A stretch of DNA of 13,356 nt from Synergistes sp. (GTDB taxonomy: Bacteria; Synergistota; Synergistia; Synergistales; Synergistaceae): assembly GCA_016288355.1 (NCBI GenBank), contig JAEEYY010000189.1, positions 1-13,356 on the forward strand, written 5' to 3'. The notes under the pieces are model-generated. The model was not told the DNA's origin and did not search any database. It saw only the letters and a list, made by a program, of their open reading frames with translations. Of the stretch, positions 1-7,261 are shown one piece after another. The translations under genes and the position numbers were made by a program. Each line of letters opens with the position of its first letter. Position 1 is the stretch's first letter.

Positions 1-400
1 GGAATATAAGCTCGTTATCGACGATGTCCCAGTCACGAAGCGGATCAACGCTGCCTTCCGGGTGTTCCACCGCAGGATTCGAAAAACAGCGTATCACCTG
101 TATAAGAGCGTCCGCATCCGCAACAAAGGACAAAAAGGCGTTTCCGAGTCCCGCTCCCTTTCCGGCACCGCGCGACAGACCCGCCAGATCTACGAATTCT
201 ATCTGCGCCGGCGTTTCCTTGCGCGGGGTGTGTATCCTGACAAGCTCGTCAAATCTCCTGTCCGGCACCGGGACCACAGCACGGTTCGGATCTGTCTTCC
301 CGCCGGCGTATGGTTTAACTTCCGCCCCCGCCCTTGTTATCACATTATAGACGGTAGACTTTCCGCTGAGCGGCAGCCCGATTATTCCGCAATGCAACAT
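1..400 (-). CDS. ychF: YchF/OLA1-type P-loop ATPase (GTPase superfamily), 5' part only
   Basis: This is the N-terminal 133 residues of a YchF-family protein; the rest lies beyond the left edge. YchF is a cytosolic ribosome-associated P-loop NTPase that prefers ATP to GTP. The G1 loop is seen as G8-LPLS-GKST16, the G3 motif as D71-LAG, followed by the family hallmark stretch of glycines and alanines (about 77-89). A histidine at residue 113 in VEHPEGSVDP corresponds to the catalytic-loop His of E. coli YchF. The ATG at 400 is preferred because GGAG lies 8 nt upstream and the protein then begins M-L-x-x-G-I-I-G-L-P, as in the family; an in-frame ATG at 436 would add 12 residues. The usual GLPNVGKS is GLPLSGKS here. 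The G4 motif that decides nucleotide preference is outside the window. The gene lies 56 nt downstream of the BMP gene, perhaps co-transcribed with it. Confidence 0.9.
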   Translation of the reverse strand, partial: MLHCGIIGLPLSGKSTVYNVITRAGAEVKPYAGGKTDPNRAVVPVPDRRFDELVRIHTPRKETPAQIEFVDLAGLSRGAGKGAGLGNAFLSFVADADALIQVIRCFSNPAVEHPEGSVDPLRDWDIVDNELIF

Positions 401-456
401 TTCTATCACTCCGATCTCTGTATCAGCGCAGAACATGGCGTCTGCGGTTTACTTCT

Positions 457-1506
457 TTACTTTCCGCCCTTTATGCTGCTGCTTTCTATTTCCCTGATCC
501 TTATCAGCCCGTTTTTAATTTTATCGTCAGCATCCTCAACGGCGGTACGCACTTCCCTTGGTATGCTGTTTTTAGCTTCCCTCGTCCATGTCGAGATATC
601 TATACAGTCTTCAGCAATGCCTAAAGACATTCCTATTTTACGTACTTTATCAGTGTTAATGCGGCCTGCGACATATTCCTCGGCCATCCTGTATATAACG
701 TACCCGGTGCGTTTCACGACGCTTGTAAGAACAGAGTCCGGGTATTTTTTCTCAAGCTCGCTGTCGGCAGCGATCGTATAAAAGCCTGCGCGCTCGGCTT
801 CATATACCGCGCCGAGCGCTGCTTCCCCGCAAGGCAGGAATATTACGTCAGCGCCCTTTTTGCTCATATCAAGCGCTATCGCAGCCGCCCTGTCCCTCGC
901 TGTGAAGTCTCCGGTATAGTCGGAGAGCACTCTGACTTCAGGGCTGACATACCATACCCCGGCCGTAAAGCCGGATCTGAAGCGCCCTGCGACAGCGTCA
1001 TTCTTTCCCATGATTATACCTACGACTTTTTCGCTGTTTATACCCGTTATCTTGACCCTTTCGGTCATCAGCGCCGCAAGCACTCCGGCAAGAAAGCCGC
1101 CCTCCTCCTCACGGAAGACCACCTTGGCAACGCCTTCTGCATTGTTTTCATCCAGCGTCACGAAAAGGCAGGATGGGAATTCTTTCACAACAGACGCCAG
1201 GTAATTGTTGTATCCCTCGGAAGCGATCACTACGATATCCGATCCGGATGCGGCTTTCCGAAGCATAGGAAGACGTTTTCCTCTGTCGTTCAGCGCATTG
1301 TAGAAGTATGTCTGCAGTCTCTTTGCGCCAAAACGTGCCTGCGCTCTCTTTAGCCCCTCGGCGCATACATTATTGAAACATCCGGGCAGAGACTCGTCGG
1401 ATCCGTCCATGACCAGAGATATTCTCTTCGGCGCGGCAAAAAGCCCCGTCTGGGCAGACAGCAGGAAAAGCAGCACTAAGACAGCAAAAGTAAATGTCCT
1501 TTTCAC
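457..1506 (-). CDS. BMP-family (PnrA/TmpC-like) periplasmic substrate-binding protein
   Basis: The 349-residue product matches the basic membrane protein (BMP) family, the periplasmic binding-protein type I fold that binds nucleosides or related ligands for ABC importers. Residues 1-24 form a signal peptide (basic KR, a long hydrophobic run, cleavage likely after LFA or FAA). There is no lipobox cysteine, so it should be a soluble periplasmic protein and not a lipoprotein like PnrA or TmpC. Family landmarks are the GGFLAGVLAALMTE helix, the VVGIIMGKND strand-turn, GFTAGVWYVSPEVRVL, and GADVIFLPCGEAALG. I chose the GTG at 1506 because GAGGAGG lies just upstream and the signal peptide then starts cleanly; a start at 1548 would put 14 poorly fitting residues in front. 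No permease or ATPase partner gene is in the window, so the ligand is unknown. It could act as an orphan receptor or feed a remote transporter. Confidence 0.87.
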   Translation of the reverse strand: MKRTFTFAVLVLLFLLSAQTGLFAAPKRISLVMDGSDESLPGCFNNVCAEGLKRAQARFGAKRLQTYFYNALNDRGKRLPMLRKAASGSDIVVIASEGYNNYLASVVKEFPSCLFVTLDENNAEGVAKVVFREEEGGFLAGVLAALMTERVKITGINSEKVVGIIMGKNDAVAGRFRSGFTAGVWYVSPEVRVLSDYTGDFTARDRAAAIALDMSKKGADVIFLPCGEAALGAVYEAERAGFYTIAADSELEKKYPDSVLTSVVKRTGYVIYRMAEEYVAGRINTDKVRKIGMSLGIAEDCIDISTWTREAKNSIPREVRTAVEDADDKIKNGLIRIREIESSSIKGGK

Positions 1507-1558
1507 GTTCCAGCCTCCTCTGCATACAAGCGTGCCGGCGGCGCGCATTCATACGGCA

Positions 1559-1564
1559 ATTATA
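1559..1564 (-). promoter_or_regulatory. Candidate -10 box of the BMP gene
   Basis: The minus strand reads a perfect TATAAT here, preceded directly by TG. Transcription would start near 1552 and give a leader of about 45 nt before the GTG at 1506. No good -35 box is present at 16-18 bp (TGCCGC at 17), so the site is supported mainly by its -10 sequence and its position. Confidence 0.5.
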
Positions 1565-1922
1565 CATTATTAAGAGCTGCAGCGGCATTATTGACAGCCT
1601 GAAGGATGCCGGGATAAGCAGCATGCCGGTCATGACAAAAGAAGAATGCGGCAGAAACAGGCCGTATCACTGCAGATGTACTGACAGCAGCGCACCGCCG
1701 CCACACTCTGCCTGACCGGGCTGAGGAGGTATCAGCATATCCTGCGATGACGGTTTTCAGTGTATTGCGTTATTTTTCGTAATAGTAAAGAGCCGGGCTG
1801 AAACGCATGATCGGGGCAAGTGCACTTATGCTCCGCGCAGCGATAACGGCGGGAACGCTTCCCTATCTGCTGCCTTCAGAGTTCTGATTCCTGACAAAAA
1901 GAGGCTGACTCCGGCAAAAAGC
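1565..1922. other. Intergenic stretch without a recognisable gene
   Basis: Between the BMP promoter and the 3' end of cobT I find no convincing coding region on either strand. The plus strand holds a strong Shine-Dalgarno-like GAGGAGGT (1723-1730), but no ATG, GTG or TTG follows at normal spacing. A 26-codon open frame (1807-1887) has no ribosome binding site. A 7-bp imperfect hairpin (TATTGCG/CGTAATA) flanks a T-rich loop near 1760-1784. No clear intrinsic terminator for cobT is visible. I see no match to a cobalamin riboswitch. The stretch may contain decayed sequence or an unrecognised RNA. Confidence 0.4.
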
Positions 1923-2915
1923 TCAGATGCCGCTCCGCATCTTTTCATACAGAGCCTCTGTACGGCTCTGTATGCGTCCGACCGGCACGCCGAGCTGTTC
2001 AGCGTACCACACGGCGCCGCCTGCTCCTACCCCTTCTTTTATAAAGCCCTTTTCATAGTCCGCAAGTCCTTTAAAGCGCGAATTCGAAAAATCAAGAGGT
2101 GCGGCGTACCAGCGCGTGCCTATCTGTTTTGCGTAAGCTTCAAAGCAGCTCGTGGGATCTATGTGGACATATTTTGTTGTAGCGACCAGAAGGTCTCTTT
2201 TGACTCCCATATCTCTTAATATCGCTGCTACCGCCATCATCTGGGTCCCCCCTGCGAGAGTGACACTGACGCCTTCCGGCAGAGCCGCGACATAAGCGGC
2301 AGCCGCCACCTGCATTGGGTCGCCGAGTTCTGCGGCCGCTTCAAGACCGAGCCCTTTCAGCGAGCCTTCTTTTATCCCGAGGCGGGCAGACGCGTCGCGC
2401 CAGATGCTTTCCTTCAGCGCCAGCGGATTGTCAGGCCCCGACGACGATACCGTGCCGCTGTAGCCCAGCGCCCTTAATATCAGCATTGCCGTAGTGGTGC
2501 CCCCGGGAACGGATTCTGCGATCACCGCATACTTTTCGTTTTTGTCGAATTCCGAAGCAAGCTGGGACGCTCTTTCAGCTATCTCGGCATAATCAGGCAC
2601 AGCCCGTTCTTTTCTCATATCACGTCCGATATTTTCGCTTATTGTAACGTGAGGCGAGGCCGGGGCGACCGACGTTCCCACGCGCACTGTTCCTGCAGAG
2701 AAGCCGCTCTCAAGCTTTGCCGCGCGGGTCACGACAGCAGGCGACGGATGCCCGAACGGATCGAAAGGAAGAGAAGCAGCAACTTTCGGCCTGTCGTAAA
2801 AAAGCATGTCCGCATCGGCAGGCGCAGTATAGCGAAGCGCGTCTACGTCCGCTCCTGCCGCGGAAAGCCCGGGTATCCTTGCAATAACTGTCTCTGCTAT
2901 AAACAGCTGGAACAT
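1923..2915 (-). CDS. cobT: CobT-like nicotinate-nucleotide phosphoribosyltransferase (archaeal/cyanobacterial type)
   Basis: The 330-residue product resembles the CobT family found in archaea, cyanobacteria and some anaerobes (TIGR00303/UPF0284 type), a distant form of the classical NaMN:dimethylbenzimidazole phosphoribosyltransferase. The reaction moves phosphoribose from nicotinate mononucleotide to a lower-ligand base, giving alpha-ribazole phosphate for the nucleotide loop of cobalamin. Landmarks are an early TPAxDAD-like segment (about 30-36), PFGHPSPAVVTRAA (about 53-66), the glycine-rich SVPGGTTTAM loop (about 139-148), and VTLAGGTQMMAVAAIL (about 218-233). The start ATG is fixed by an in-frame TAA four codons upstream and a G-rich ribosome binding site. 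No other cobalamin gene is nearby, so this may be an isolated salvage or remodelling step. I am sure of the family and less sure of the exact base used. Confidence 0.85.
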   Translation of the reverse strand: MFQLFIAETVIARIPGLSAAGADVDALRYTAPADADMLFYDRPKVAASLPFDPFGHPSPAVVTRAAKLESGFSAGTVRVGTSVAPASPHVTISENIGRDMRKERAVPDYAEIAERASQLASEFDKNEKYAVIAESVPGGTTTAMLILRALGYSGTVSSSGPDNPLALKESIWRDASARLGIKEGSLKGLGLEAAAELGDPMQVAAAAYVAALPEGVSVTLAGGTQMMAVAAILRDMGVKRDLLVATTKYVHIDPTSCFEAYAKQIGTRWYAAPLDFSNSRFKGLADYEKGFIKEGVGAGGAVWYAEQLGVPVGRIQSRTEALYEKMRSGI

Positions 2916-2981
2916 TCTGTGATTTTACCCCCTGTACTAAGTCCACCCTTAGCGTTAAAATGCAAATATCTGTTTCAGCAG

Positions 2982-3011
2982 AAAAGCATAAAGCTTTGCT
3001 GTTATGCTTTT
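2982..3011. repeat. Inverted repeat (10-bp perfect stem) in the divergent cobT/atpD control region
   Basis: AAAAGCATAA (2982-2991) is followed by a 10-nt loop and TTATGCTTTT (3002-3011), a perfect 10-bp inverted repeat. It sits between two divergent genes. If cobT starts from the candidate promoter at 3039-3067, the hairpin lies in its roughly 117-nt leader and could act as an attenuator or RNA-stability element. Alternatively it is a palindromic operator serving one or both genes. A smaller repeat, CTAAG-6 nt-CTTAG, lies at 2937-2952, close to the cobT ribosome binding site. The repeats are seen directly; their function is not known. Confidence 0.6.
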
Positions 3012-3019
3012 TCGGCGCA

Positions 3020-3048
3020 TGGTTAAGCCGGCTTGATAATTATACAAT
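3020..3048 (+). promoter_or_regulatory. Candidate promoter of the V-type ATPase operon
   Basis: TACAAT (3043-3048) could be the -10 with TGGTTA (3020-3025) as a poor -35 at 17 bp; the overlapping TATACA (3041-3046) is an alternative -10. A start near 3055 would give a leader of about 43 nt. No better sigma-70-like site is seen before atpD, but the evidence is weak. Confidence 0.3.
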
Positions 3049-3067
3049 AAGATATCCAAGCTGTTTC
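3039..3067 (-). promoter_or_regulatory. Candidate cobT promoter
   Basis: The minus strand has a perfect TATAAT (3039-3044) and, 17 bp upstream, GAAACA (3062-3067) as a weak -35. The start point would be near 3032, leaving a leader of about 117 nt with the 2982-3011 hairpin in it. It overlaps the candidate atpD -10 on the other strand. Confidence 0.4.
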
Positions 3068-3097
3068 GCAGGATCGTTACTGAATGGAGGTCGCTCT

Positions 3098-3718
3098 GTG
3101 TCGCCTAAAATCGCTCCTACAAGAGGAAACCTGGTACGTTTGACGCGCGATGTGCTTATGGCGCAGTCCGGGCATGATCTGTTGGATCAAAAACGTCAGG
3201 TTCTGATGATGGAGCTTGTGAGATATATAGATTCCGCAAAAAAAATACAGGATGACGTTGCCAGAATATTCAGGGAAGCATACGAAGCGCTCCAGCGGGC
3301 CAATATCTCTCTCGGCATCGATACGGTCGAGGATATCTCCGAATCTGTGCCTTTAACGTCGGATATCACAGTTCGCCTTCATTCCGTTATGGGCGTAGAG
3401 ATACCCGACGTCGACGAACTGTCTGATAAGACCGAGCCGAGCTACTCGTTCCACGGTTCCTCGGGCGCAATGGATGCAGCTTACGCGAAGTTCCGCAAAG
3501 TAATGGTCCTGGTCGCCCAGCTCGCAGAGGTCGAGACAAGCGTTTACCGGCTGGCGGTACAGATAAGAAAGACGCACAGGCGGGTAAATGCTCTGGAAAA
3601 GGTCGTAATACCGCAGAACAGGGCGGACATCGCATTCATCAGCGATGTGCTTGAAGAAAGCGAGCGCGAAGACTTCACAAGGATGAAGATGGCGCAGAAA
3701 AAATTAAACAGCCGCTGA
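3098..3718 (+). CDS. atpD: V/A-type ATPase subunit D (central rotor shaft)
   Basis: Subunit D forms the long coiled-coil shaft that turns inside the A3B3 head and, with F, transmits torque to the membrane ring. The 206-residue product has the usual family length. The N-terminal PTRGNLVRL motif (7-15) and the C-terminal KTHRRVNALEKVVIP (158-172) and EREDFTRMKMAQKK (189-202) are diagnostic. The two long helices run about 11-75 and 122-202, with a loop region between them. The GTG at 3098 is chosen because TGGAGGT lies 6 nt upstream and the protein then starts S-P-K-I-A-P-T-R-G-N-L; earlier in-frame ATGs would give an unrelated 46-residue extension. This gene opens the operon, whereas in many bacterial and archaeal V-type clusters D follows A and B at the end. 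Confidence 0.95.
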   Translation: MSPKIAPTRGNLVRLTRDVLMAQSGHDLLDQKRQVLMMELVRYIDSAKKIQDDVARIFREAYEALQRANISLGIDTVEDISESVPLTSDITVRLHSVMGVEIPDVDELSDKTEPSYSFHGSSGAMDAAYAKFRKVMVLVAQLAEVETSVYRLAVQIRKTHRRVNALEKVVIPQNRADIAFISDVLEESEREDFTRMKMAQKKLNSR

Positions 3719-3733
3719 CAGAATCGCGGCTGT
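3708..3733 (+). repeat. Hairpin spanning the atpD stop codon
   Basis: ACAGCCGC (3708-3715) pairs perfectly with GCGGCTGT (3726-3733) around a 10-nt loop that contains the atpD TGA. A T-run occurs about 15-20 nt downstream (3749-3761), too far for a canonical terminator. It may be a weak attenuator, a processing site, or a 3' stabiliser that gives D a different transcript level from the downstream subunits. The pairing is seen; the role is inferred. Confidence 0.5.
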
Positions 3734-3788
3734 CGTTCAGGAAATATATTTTTTGTTTCTTAGAATAATGCCGGGAGGTATTTTTGTA

Positions 3789-4130
3789 ATGAGCACGCTG
3801 CATGAAGTTCTTGCTGTTCTTTTAGGAGCGGAAGCCGAGGCTAAAAGGATAGTTGATGATTCAAAGGCCGAGGCAGAGGCGATGCTGCAGACCGCGCGCG
3901 ATAAATTCAGCTCTGAACGTTCAAACAGCATGGCTTCCGCAAGAGAGCAGGCAAAGAATATAATGGAAACGGCACTTAACTCAGCTAAGACAGAAGCCGC
4001 CCAGATAGCCGGCATAGGCAAAGAGGAACGTGTACGTATGCAGAAGCGCTTTGACGAAAACGTTGAACCCGTGATAGACGCGTTAGTATCTGAGACCGCA
4101 AAAGCGTTCATTTCCAGGAAAAGAGGCTGA
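3789..4130 (+). CDS. V/A-type ATPase peripheral-stalk subunit G/H-like
   Basis: The 113-residue protein is almost entirely alpha-helical coiled coil, rich in Ala, Glu, Lys and Arg (about residues 15-95), with no membrane segment. Its length, composition and place in the operon fit the small stalk subunit (called G in Thermus, H in archaea) that pairs with E to form the peripheral stalks holding the A3B3 head to subunit I. The ATG at 3789 has GGGAGGT 9 nt upstream; the 12 codons in front of it are not needed. It follows atpD by 70 nt and precedes atpC by 5 nt. Sequence identity in this family is low, so the call rests on composition and context. Confidence 0.8.
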   Translation: MSTLHEVLAVLLGAEAEAKRIVDDSKAEAEAMLQTARDKFSSERSNSMASAREQAKNIMETALNSAKTEAAQIAGIGKEERVRMQKRFDENVEPVIDALVSETAKAFISRKRG

Positions 4131-4135
4131 CGTCT

Positions 4136-5233
4136 GTGTCCTCCAACGGATCCGCAGCCGCGCTTGGCGTTAAGGCGCATGTGCTGTACAGCCAGCTTTT
4201 AAAGGCTGACGAATACTGGACCCTGCTGAACTTGAATTCCGTCGCAGACATAACAGATTTTCTCAAAAATACCGACGGATACAGAAACAGCCTGGGGGCG
4301 CTGTCCCCTGACAAGGCCCACAGGACCGCGCTGGAAAACGCGCTGCGCTCTTCTCTGCTGACCGAGGCCGAAACATTTCTTTCTTATCTTCAGGATGAAT
4401 GGCGCCGCTTTTTCATCGACTGGATGTGCTGGTTCGAGGCCGAACAGCTTAAGACCATTTTCCGCTGGGTCCGCACGAAACGCACAGATCATGATGCGAT
4501 GCGCTCGCGCCTTATACGCGTTCCCGGCGCTGAACTGCCTTATGAGGCGCTTATGAACTGCCGCGACTATGATGAACTGTTGGAAGCTCTGAGCGGAACA
4601 AAATACTACAGCGTGCTGAAAGAACCTGTCCGCAGGATCACAAACGGCGAAAAGTCTCTTTTTTCGCTTGAGATGGCTGTAGACAATCTGGTGGAAACCA
4701 TACTCTACAACGACATAAAAGGCCTCTCCGCAAAAGAGATAGCCATACTGGAACCGCTCTTCGGCAGCAGGATCGACCTGCTCAACATATATCATCTGCA
4801 CAGGTGCATGTGGTATTACGGTATGAAAGTTGAAGAAGCTATCGTGTACCTGCTTCCTGTAAGACATAATGTCAAGACCAAGCATATACGCGAAATTGCA
4901 AAAGAGGGCCTTTCTGCGGAAGAACGAATGCAGACGCTCGAAACGCTTTTTCCTGTCTACGGGAGACTGTTCCGTGAGGCGCTCGCACGTGAGGACAAAG
5001 AACTGGCGCTCGAGATGTCGATAAAGAGATTCAACTATCTGAAAGCGCTTGAAATATTCAAAAACGGCACCCCCGGCTTCCATACCGCGATCGCCTATTT
5101 TATATTAAAGGATCATGAGATAACAGACATTATCAGAATGACAGAAAACGTCCGATATGATTATGACCGCCGTTCTGCGGCTCAGTATCTTATAAGGCCT
5201 ATACATGCAGGAGGTGAACCGGCATGGCAGTAA
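4136..5233 (+). CDS. atpC: V/A-type ATPase subunit C (AC39/d family)
   Basis: Subunit C (eukaryotic d) is the funnel-shaped collar that sits on the K ring and receives the D/F shaft. The 365-residue, mostly helical product has the family length. The N-terminal pattern VKAHVLYSQLLKADEYWTLL followed by VADITDFLKNTDGY is characteristic, as are DIKGLSAKEI and NIYHLHRCMWYYGM in the middle (about 198-232). There are no transmembrane helices or nucleotide-binding motifs, as expected. The GTG at 4136 is used because AGAGG ends 9 nt before it, inside the end of the preceding gene, and no earlier start is available. The stop overlaps the start of atpI by 10 bp, which suggests translational coupling. 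Confidence 0.9.
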   Translation: MSSNGSAAALGVKAHVLYSQLLKADEYWTLLNLNSVADITDFLKNTDGYRNSLGALSPDKAHRTALENALRSSLLTEAETFLSYLQDEWRRFFIDWMCWFEAEQLKTIFRWVRTKRTDHDAMRSRLIRVPGAELPYEALMNCRDYDELLEALSGTKYYSVLKEPVRRITNGEKSLFSLEMAVDNLVETILYNDIKGLSAKEIAILEPLFGSRIDLLNIYHLHRCMWYYGMKVEEAIVYLLPVRHNVKTKHIREIAKEGLSAEERMQTLETLFPVYGRLFREALAREDKELALEMSIKRFNYLKALEIFKNGTPGFHTAIAYFILKDHEITDIIRMTENVRYDYDRRSAAQYLIRPIHAGGEPAWQ

Positions 5234-7188
5234 TGAAAATGGTTGCGCTGACCATGGTAGGACCCCAGTCCGAGATGGAGCCGGTAGCACGGGAAATGGT
5301 TCTTACGGGAGGCTTTCAGCCTATGCCTCTCGATATCATCGTCAATGACCGTTCTCTGCGATCAAAGCTGACCACGGAGACGACCAACCCCTATGACGAG
5401 CTTCTGGCAAAAATATCAACTGTATGGAAAGCCGCTTCGGAACCGGTACCGGAACCGCAGCCGGCCGGTATTACAAAAGATTTCACTCTGTCCCGCGCAA
5501 GGATGCAGGTCGAACAGGCTTCAAAACGCCTCCGGGTCTGGGACCAGCGCCGGCATGCGCTTATTGAGGAAGAGGAACTGCTGCAGGCCGCCAGAATCTT
5601 CGTCGACGCGCTTGCCGGGACAAGGTTCGGCCCCAAAGAGTTAGCGGACCAGCTGTTCGTCAAGGCTTTCTTCGGCCGCCTTTCAAACGAAAACTATCAG
5701 CGTCTTCAGGAAAGCGGCGCGGAGTCTCCGATAATAATAAACGAGCTTACCGCAACCGAAGGAAACACCTGGCTGCTGGTCCTGACAGCCCCCGGTTTCG
5801 AAGAATCGACCAGAAAACTGCTGGAGGCAGTCTATTTCAGGGATTTCCCGCTGCAGGACATTGCCGGCCAGCTGTCGGGAGAAGATCCTTCAGCTGACCT
5901 TGAAAAACGCATATCAAACCGCCAGCGCGCGATACGGGGGCTTGCAAAGGCCGCAAAAGATATGCTCAGCGAACACCGGGCGGATTACGAGCTCCTTTTT
6001 AACCGGCTGTATACGATGCAGCGCGTTTACGACATTTGCAAAGGGCGCGGCGAGGTAAGCGGCATGTATGTGCTGTCCGGCTGGATACCGGCCGACACTT
6101 ACGCCGATATAAGCAAGACGATCGCCGAAGAAGCTCCCATGACTATGCTGATGGCGGAAGACACCAGGGAAATAGCCTGCTCCGGCATAAGGATCCCGAC
6201 CAAACTGAAAAACAACGCCCTCTTCCGCTCTTTCCAGGATATCGTGGCTATGTACAGCCTTCCTTCGTACGGAGAGATCGACCCGTCTTCGATCGTTGCC
6301 ATTACTTTTATCCTGTTTTTCGGGCTGATGTTCGGCGACGTGGGACACGGCATCATGATATTCCTCGGTTCTATGCTGATGGTAAAGCGCGGCATCATGC
6401 GCCGCTCTCTCGGGACTGTAATGAAAATGGCTTCTCTTTCATCAATATTTTTCGGCATTATGTACGGAAGCATATTCGGCATCGAGGGCATAATACCGGA
6501 GTTATGGCTGAAGCCAATGGACGACGTCACCACGCTGCTTGCCGTTTCGATCGGGATAGGTGTATTCACGATAAGCATAGGGCTCGTGCTGAATATGATA
6601 AAGCAGTACCGCGCAAGGGACTTCGGACGGCTGCTCTTTGACGGGCAGGGACTTGCAGGGCTTGTTCTCTACTGGACACTGTGCGCCCTCGGCATGATCT
6701 ACATAACAGGTTCGCCGGTTTCGGAAATGACAGCGAATCTCATGTGGCTCGGCATCGGCGTGCTCATTGTAGTAATGATACTGCGCGACGTGCTCGCACG
6801 CTATCTGCTGCGTCAGAAGGGGGAAGGAGAATCGGTAGTGCTGAATTTCTTCGAAATAATGCACAGCCTGATGTCTTTTGTATCAAACACAGCCTCCTTC
6901 GTACGCCTTGCTGCATTTGCGCTGAACCACGTCGGCCTTTCACTTGCTGTCATAATGCTCGCCGAAATGGTGCACTCCCTTCCTGGCGGCATAGTTATGA
7001 AGGGCATAATACTTGTGATAGGAAACATCATTATCGTATGCCTCGAAGGGCTGATAGTTTTTATACAGACCCTTCGCCTGGAATACTACGAATTCTTCGG
7101 AAAGTTCTACAAGGGGGGAGGAAGTGCCTTCAAGCCTGTAGGCTGGAAAAGAGAGAGCGGGAAACCAAGCTCGGCAAAGGGCGTATAG
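5224..7188 (+). CDS. atpI: V/A-type ATPase subunit I (a-subunit; ion channel and stator)
   Basis: Subunit I supplies the two ion half-channels next to the K ring and a cytosolic arm that anchors the peripheral stalks. The 654-residue product has a soluble N-terminal arm (about 1-335) and a membrane domain of about eight helices (about 355-640). Conserved landmarks are PTKLKNN (325-331), GEIDPSS (350-356), LFFGLMFGDVGHG (364-376), the essential arginine R561 in SFVRLAAFALNHVGLS, and the last-helix EGLIVFIQTLRLEYYEFF (608-625) with E608, Q615 and R618. These correspond to the Arg/Gln/Glu residues that line the ion path in Thermus and yeast homologues. The ATG at 5224 follows an AGGAGGTG site at 9-nt spacing. 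It overlaps atpC by 10 bp and is followed by a 73-nt gap, the largest in the operon. Confidence 0.96.
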   Translation: MAVMKMVALTMVGPQSEMEPVAREMVLTGGFQPMPLDIIVNDRSLRSKLTTETTNPYDELLAKISTVWKAASEPVPEPQPAGITKDFTLSRARMQVEQASKRLRVWDQRRHALIEEEELLQAARIFVDALAGTRFGPKELADQLFVKAFFGRLSNENYQRLQESGAESPIIINELTATEGNTWLLVLTAPGFEESTRKLLEAVYFRDFPLQDIAGQLSGEDPSADLEKRISNRQRAIRGLAKAAKDMLSEHRADYELLFNRLYTMQRVYDICKGRGEVSGMYVLSGWIPADTYADISKTIAEEAPMTMLMAEDTREIACSGIRIPTKLKNNALFRSFQDIVAMYSLPSYGEIDPSSIVAITFILFFGLMFGDVGHGIMIFLGSMLMVKRGIMRRSLGTVMKMASLSSIFFGIMYGSIFGIEGIIPELWLKPMDDVTTLLAVSIGIGVFTISIGLVLNMIKQYRARDFGRLLFDGQGLAGLVLYWTLCALGMIYITGSPVSEMTANLMWLGIGVLIVVMILRDVLARYLLRQKGEGESVVLNFFEIMHSLMSFVSNTASFVRLAAFALNHVGLSLAVIMLAEMVHSLPGGIVMKGIILVIGNIIIVCLEGLIVFIQTLRLEYYEFFGKFYKGGGSAFKPVGWKRESGKPSSAKGV

Positions 7189-7211
7189 CCCAAAGGGGAC
7201 TTATATAGTTC

Positions 7212-7240
7212 TTCAAACTGAACAACAATGCTTTTTTAAT
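7212..7240 (+). promoter_or_regulatory. Possible internal promoter ahead of atpK
   Basis: TTCAAA (7212-7217) and TTTAAT (7235-7240) lie exactly 17 bp apart in the 73-bp gap between atpI and atpK, matching the sigma-70 consensus at 4/6 and 5/6 positions. Transcription would begin near 7247, right at the atpK ribosome binding site. Extra transcription of the ring subunit, needed in about ten copies per enzyme, would make sense, but AT-rich gaps often produce such matches by chance. Confidence 0.3.
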
Positions 7241-7261
7241 AAACGAAAGGGTGATAACAAT

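Noticed and set aside
62..781. Plus-strand open frame of 239 codons across the ychF start and the BMP gene 3' end.
   Set aside because: It is antisense to two recognisable genes and shows no protein-family pattern.
1807..1887. 26-codon plus-strand open frame with a hydrophobic product (starting MIGASALML).
   Set aside because: It has no ribosome binding site, lies between stops, and is too short to tell from chance.
1565..1922. Possible cobalamin riboswitch near cobT.
   Set aside because: The stretch is downstream of cobT, and I find no B12-box or the conserved core sequences of that riboswitch on either strand.
4199..5083. Long open frame (294 codons) on the strand opposite atpC.
   Set aside because: It is a shadow frame produced by codon bias of the clearly real atpC gene; its translation matches no family I know.
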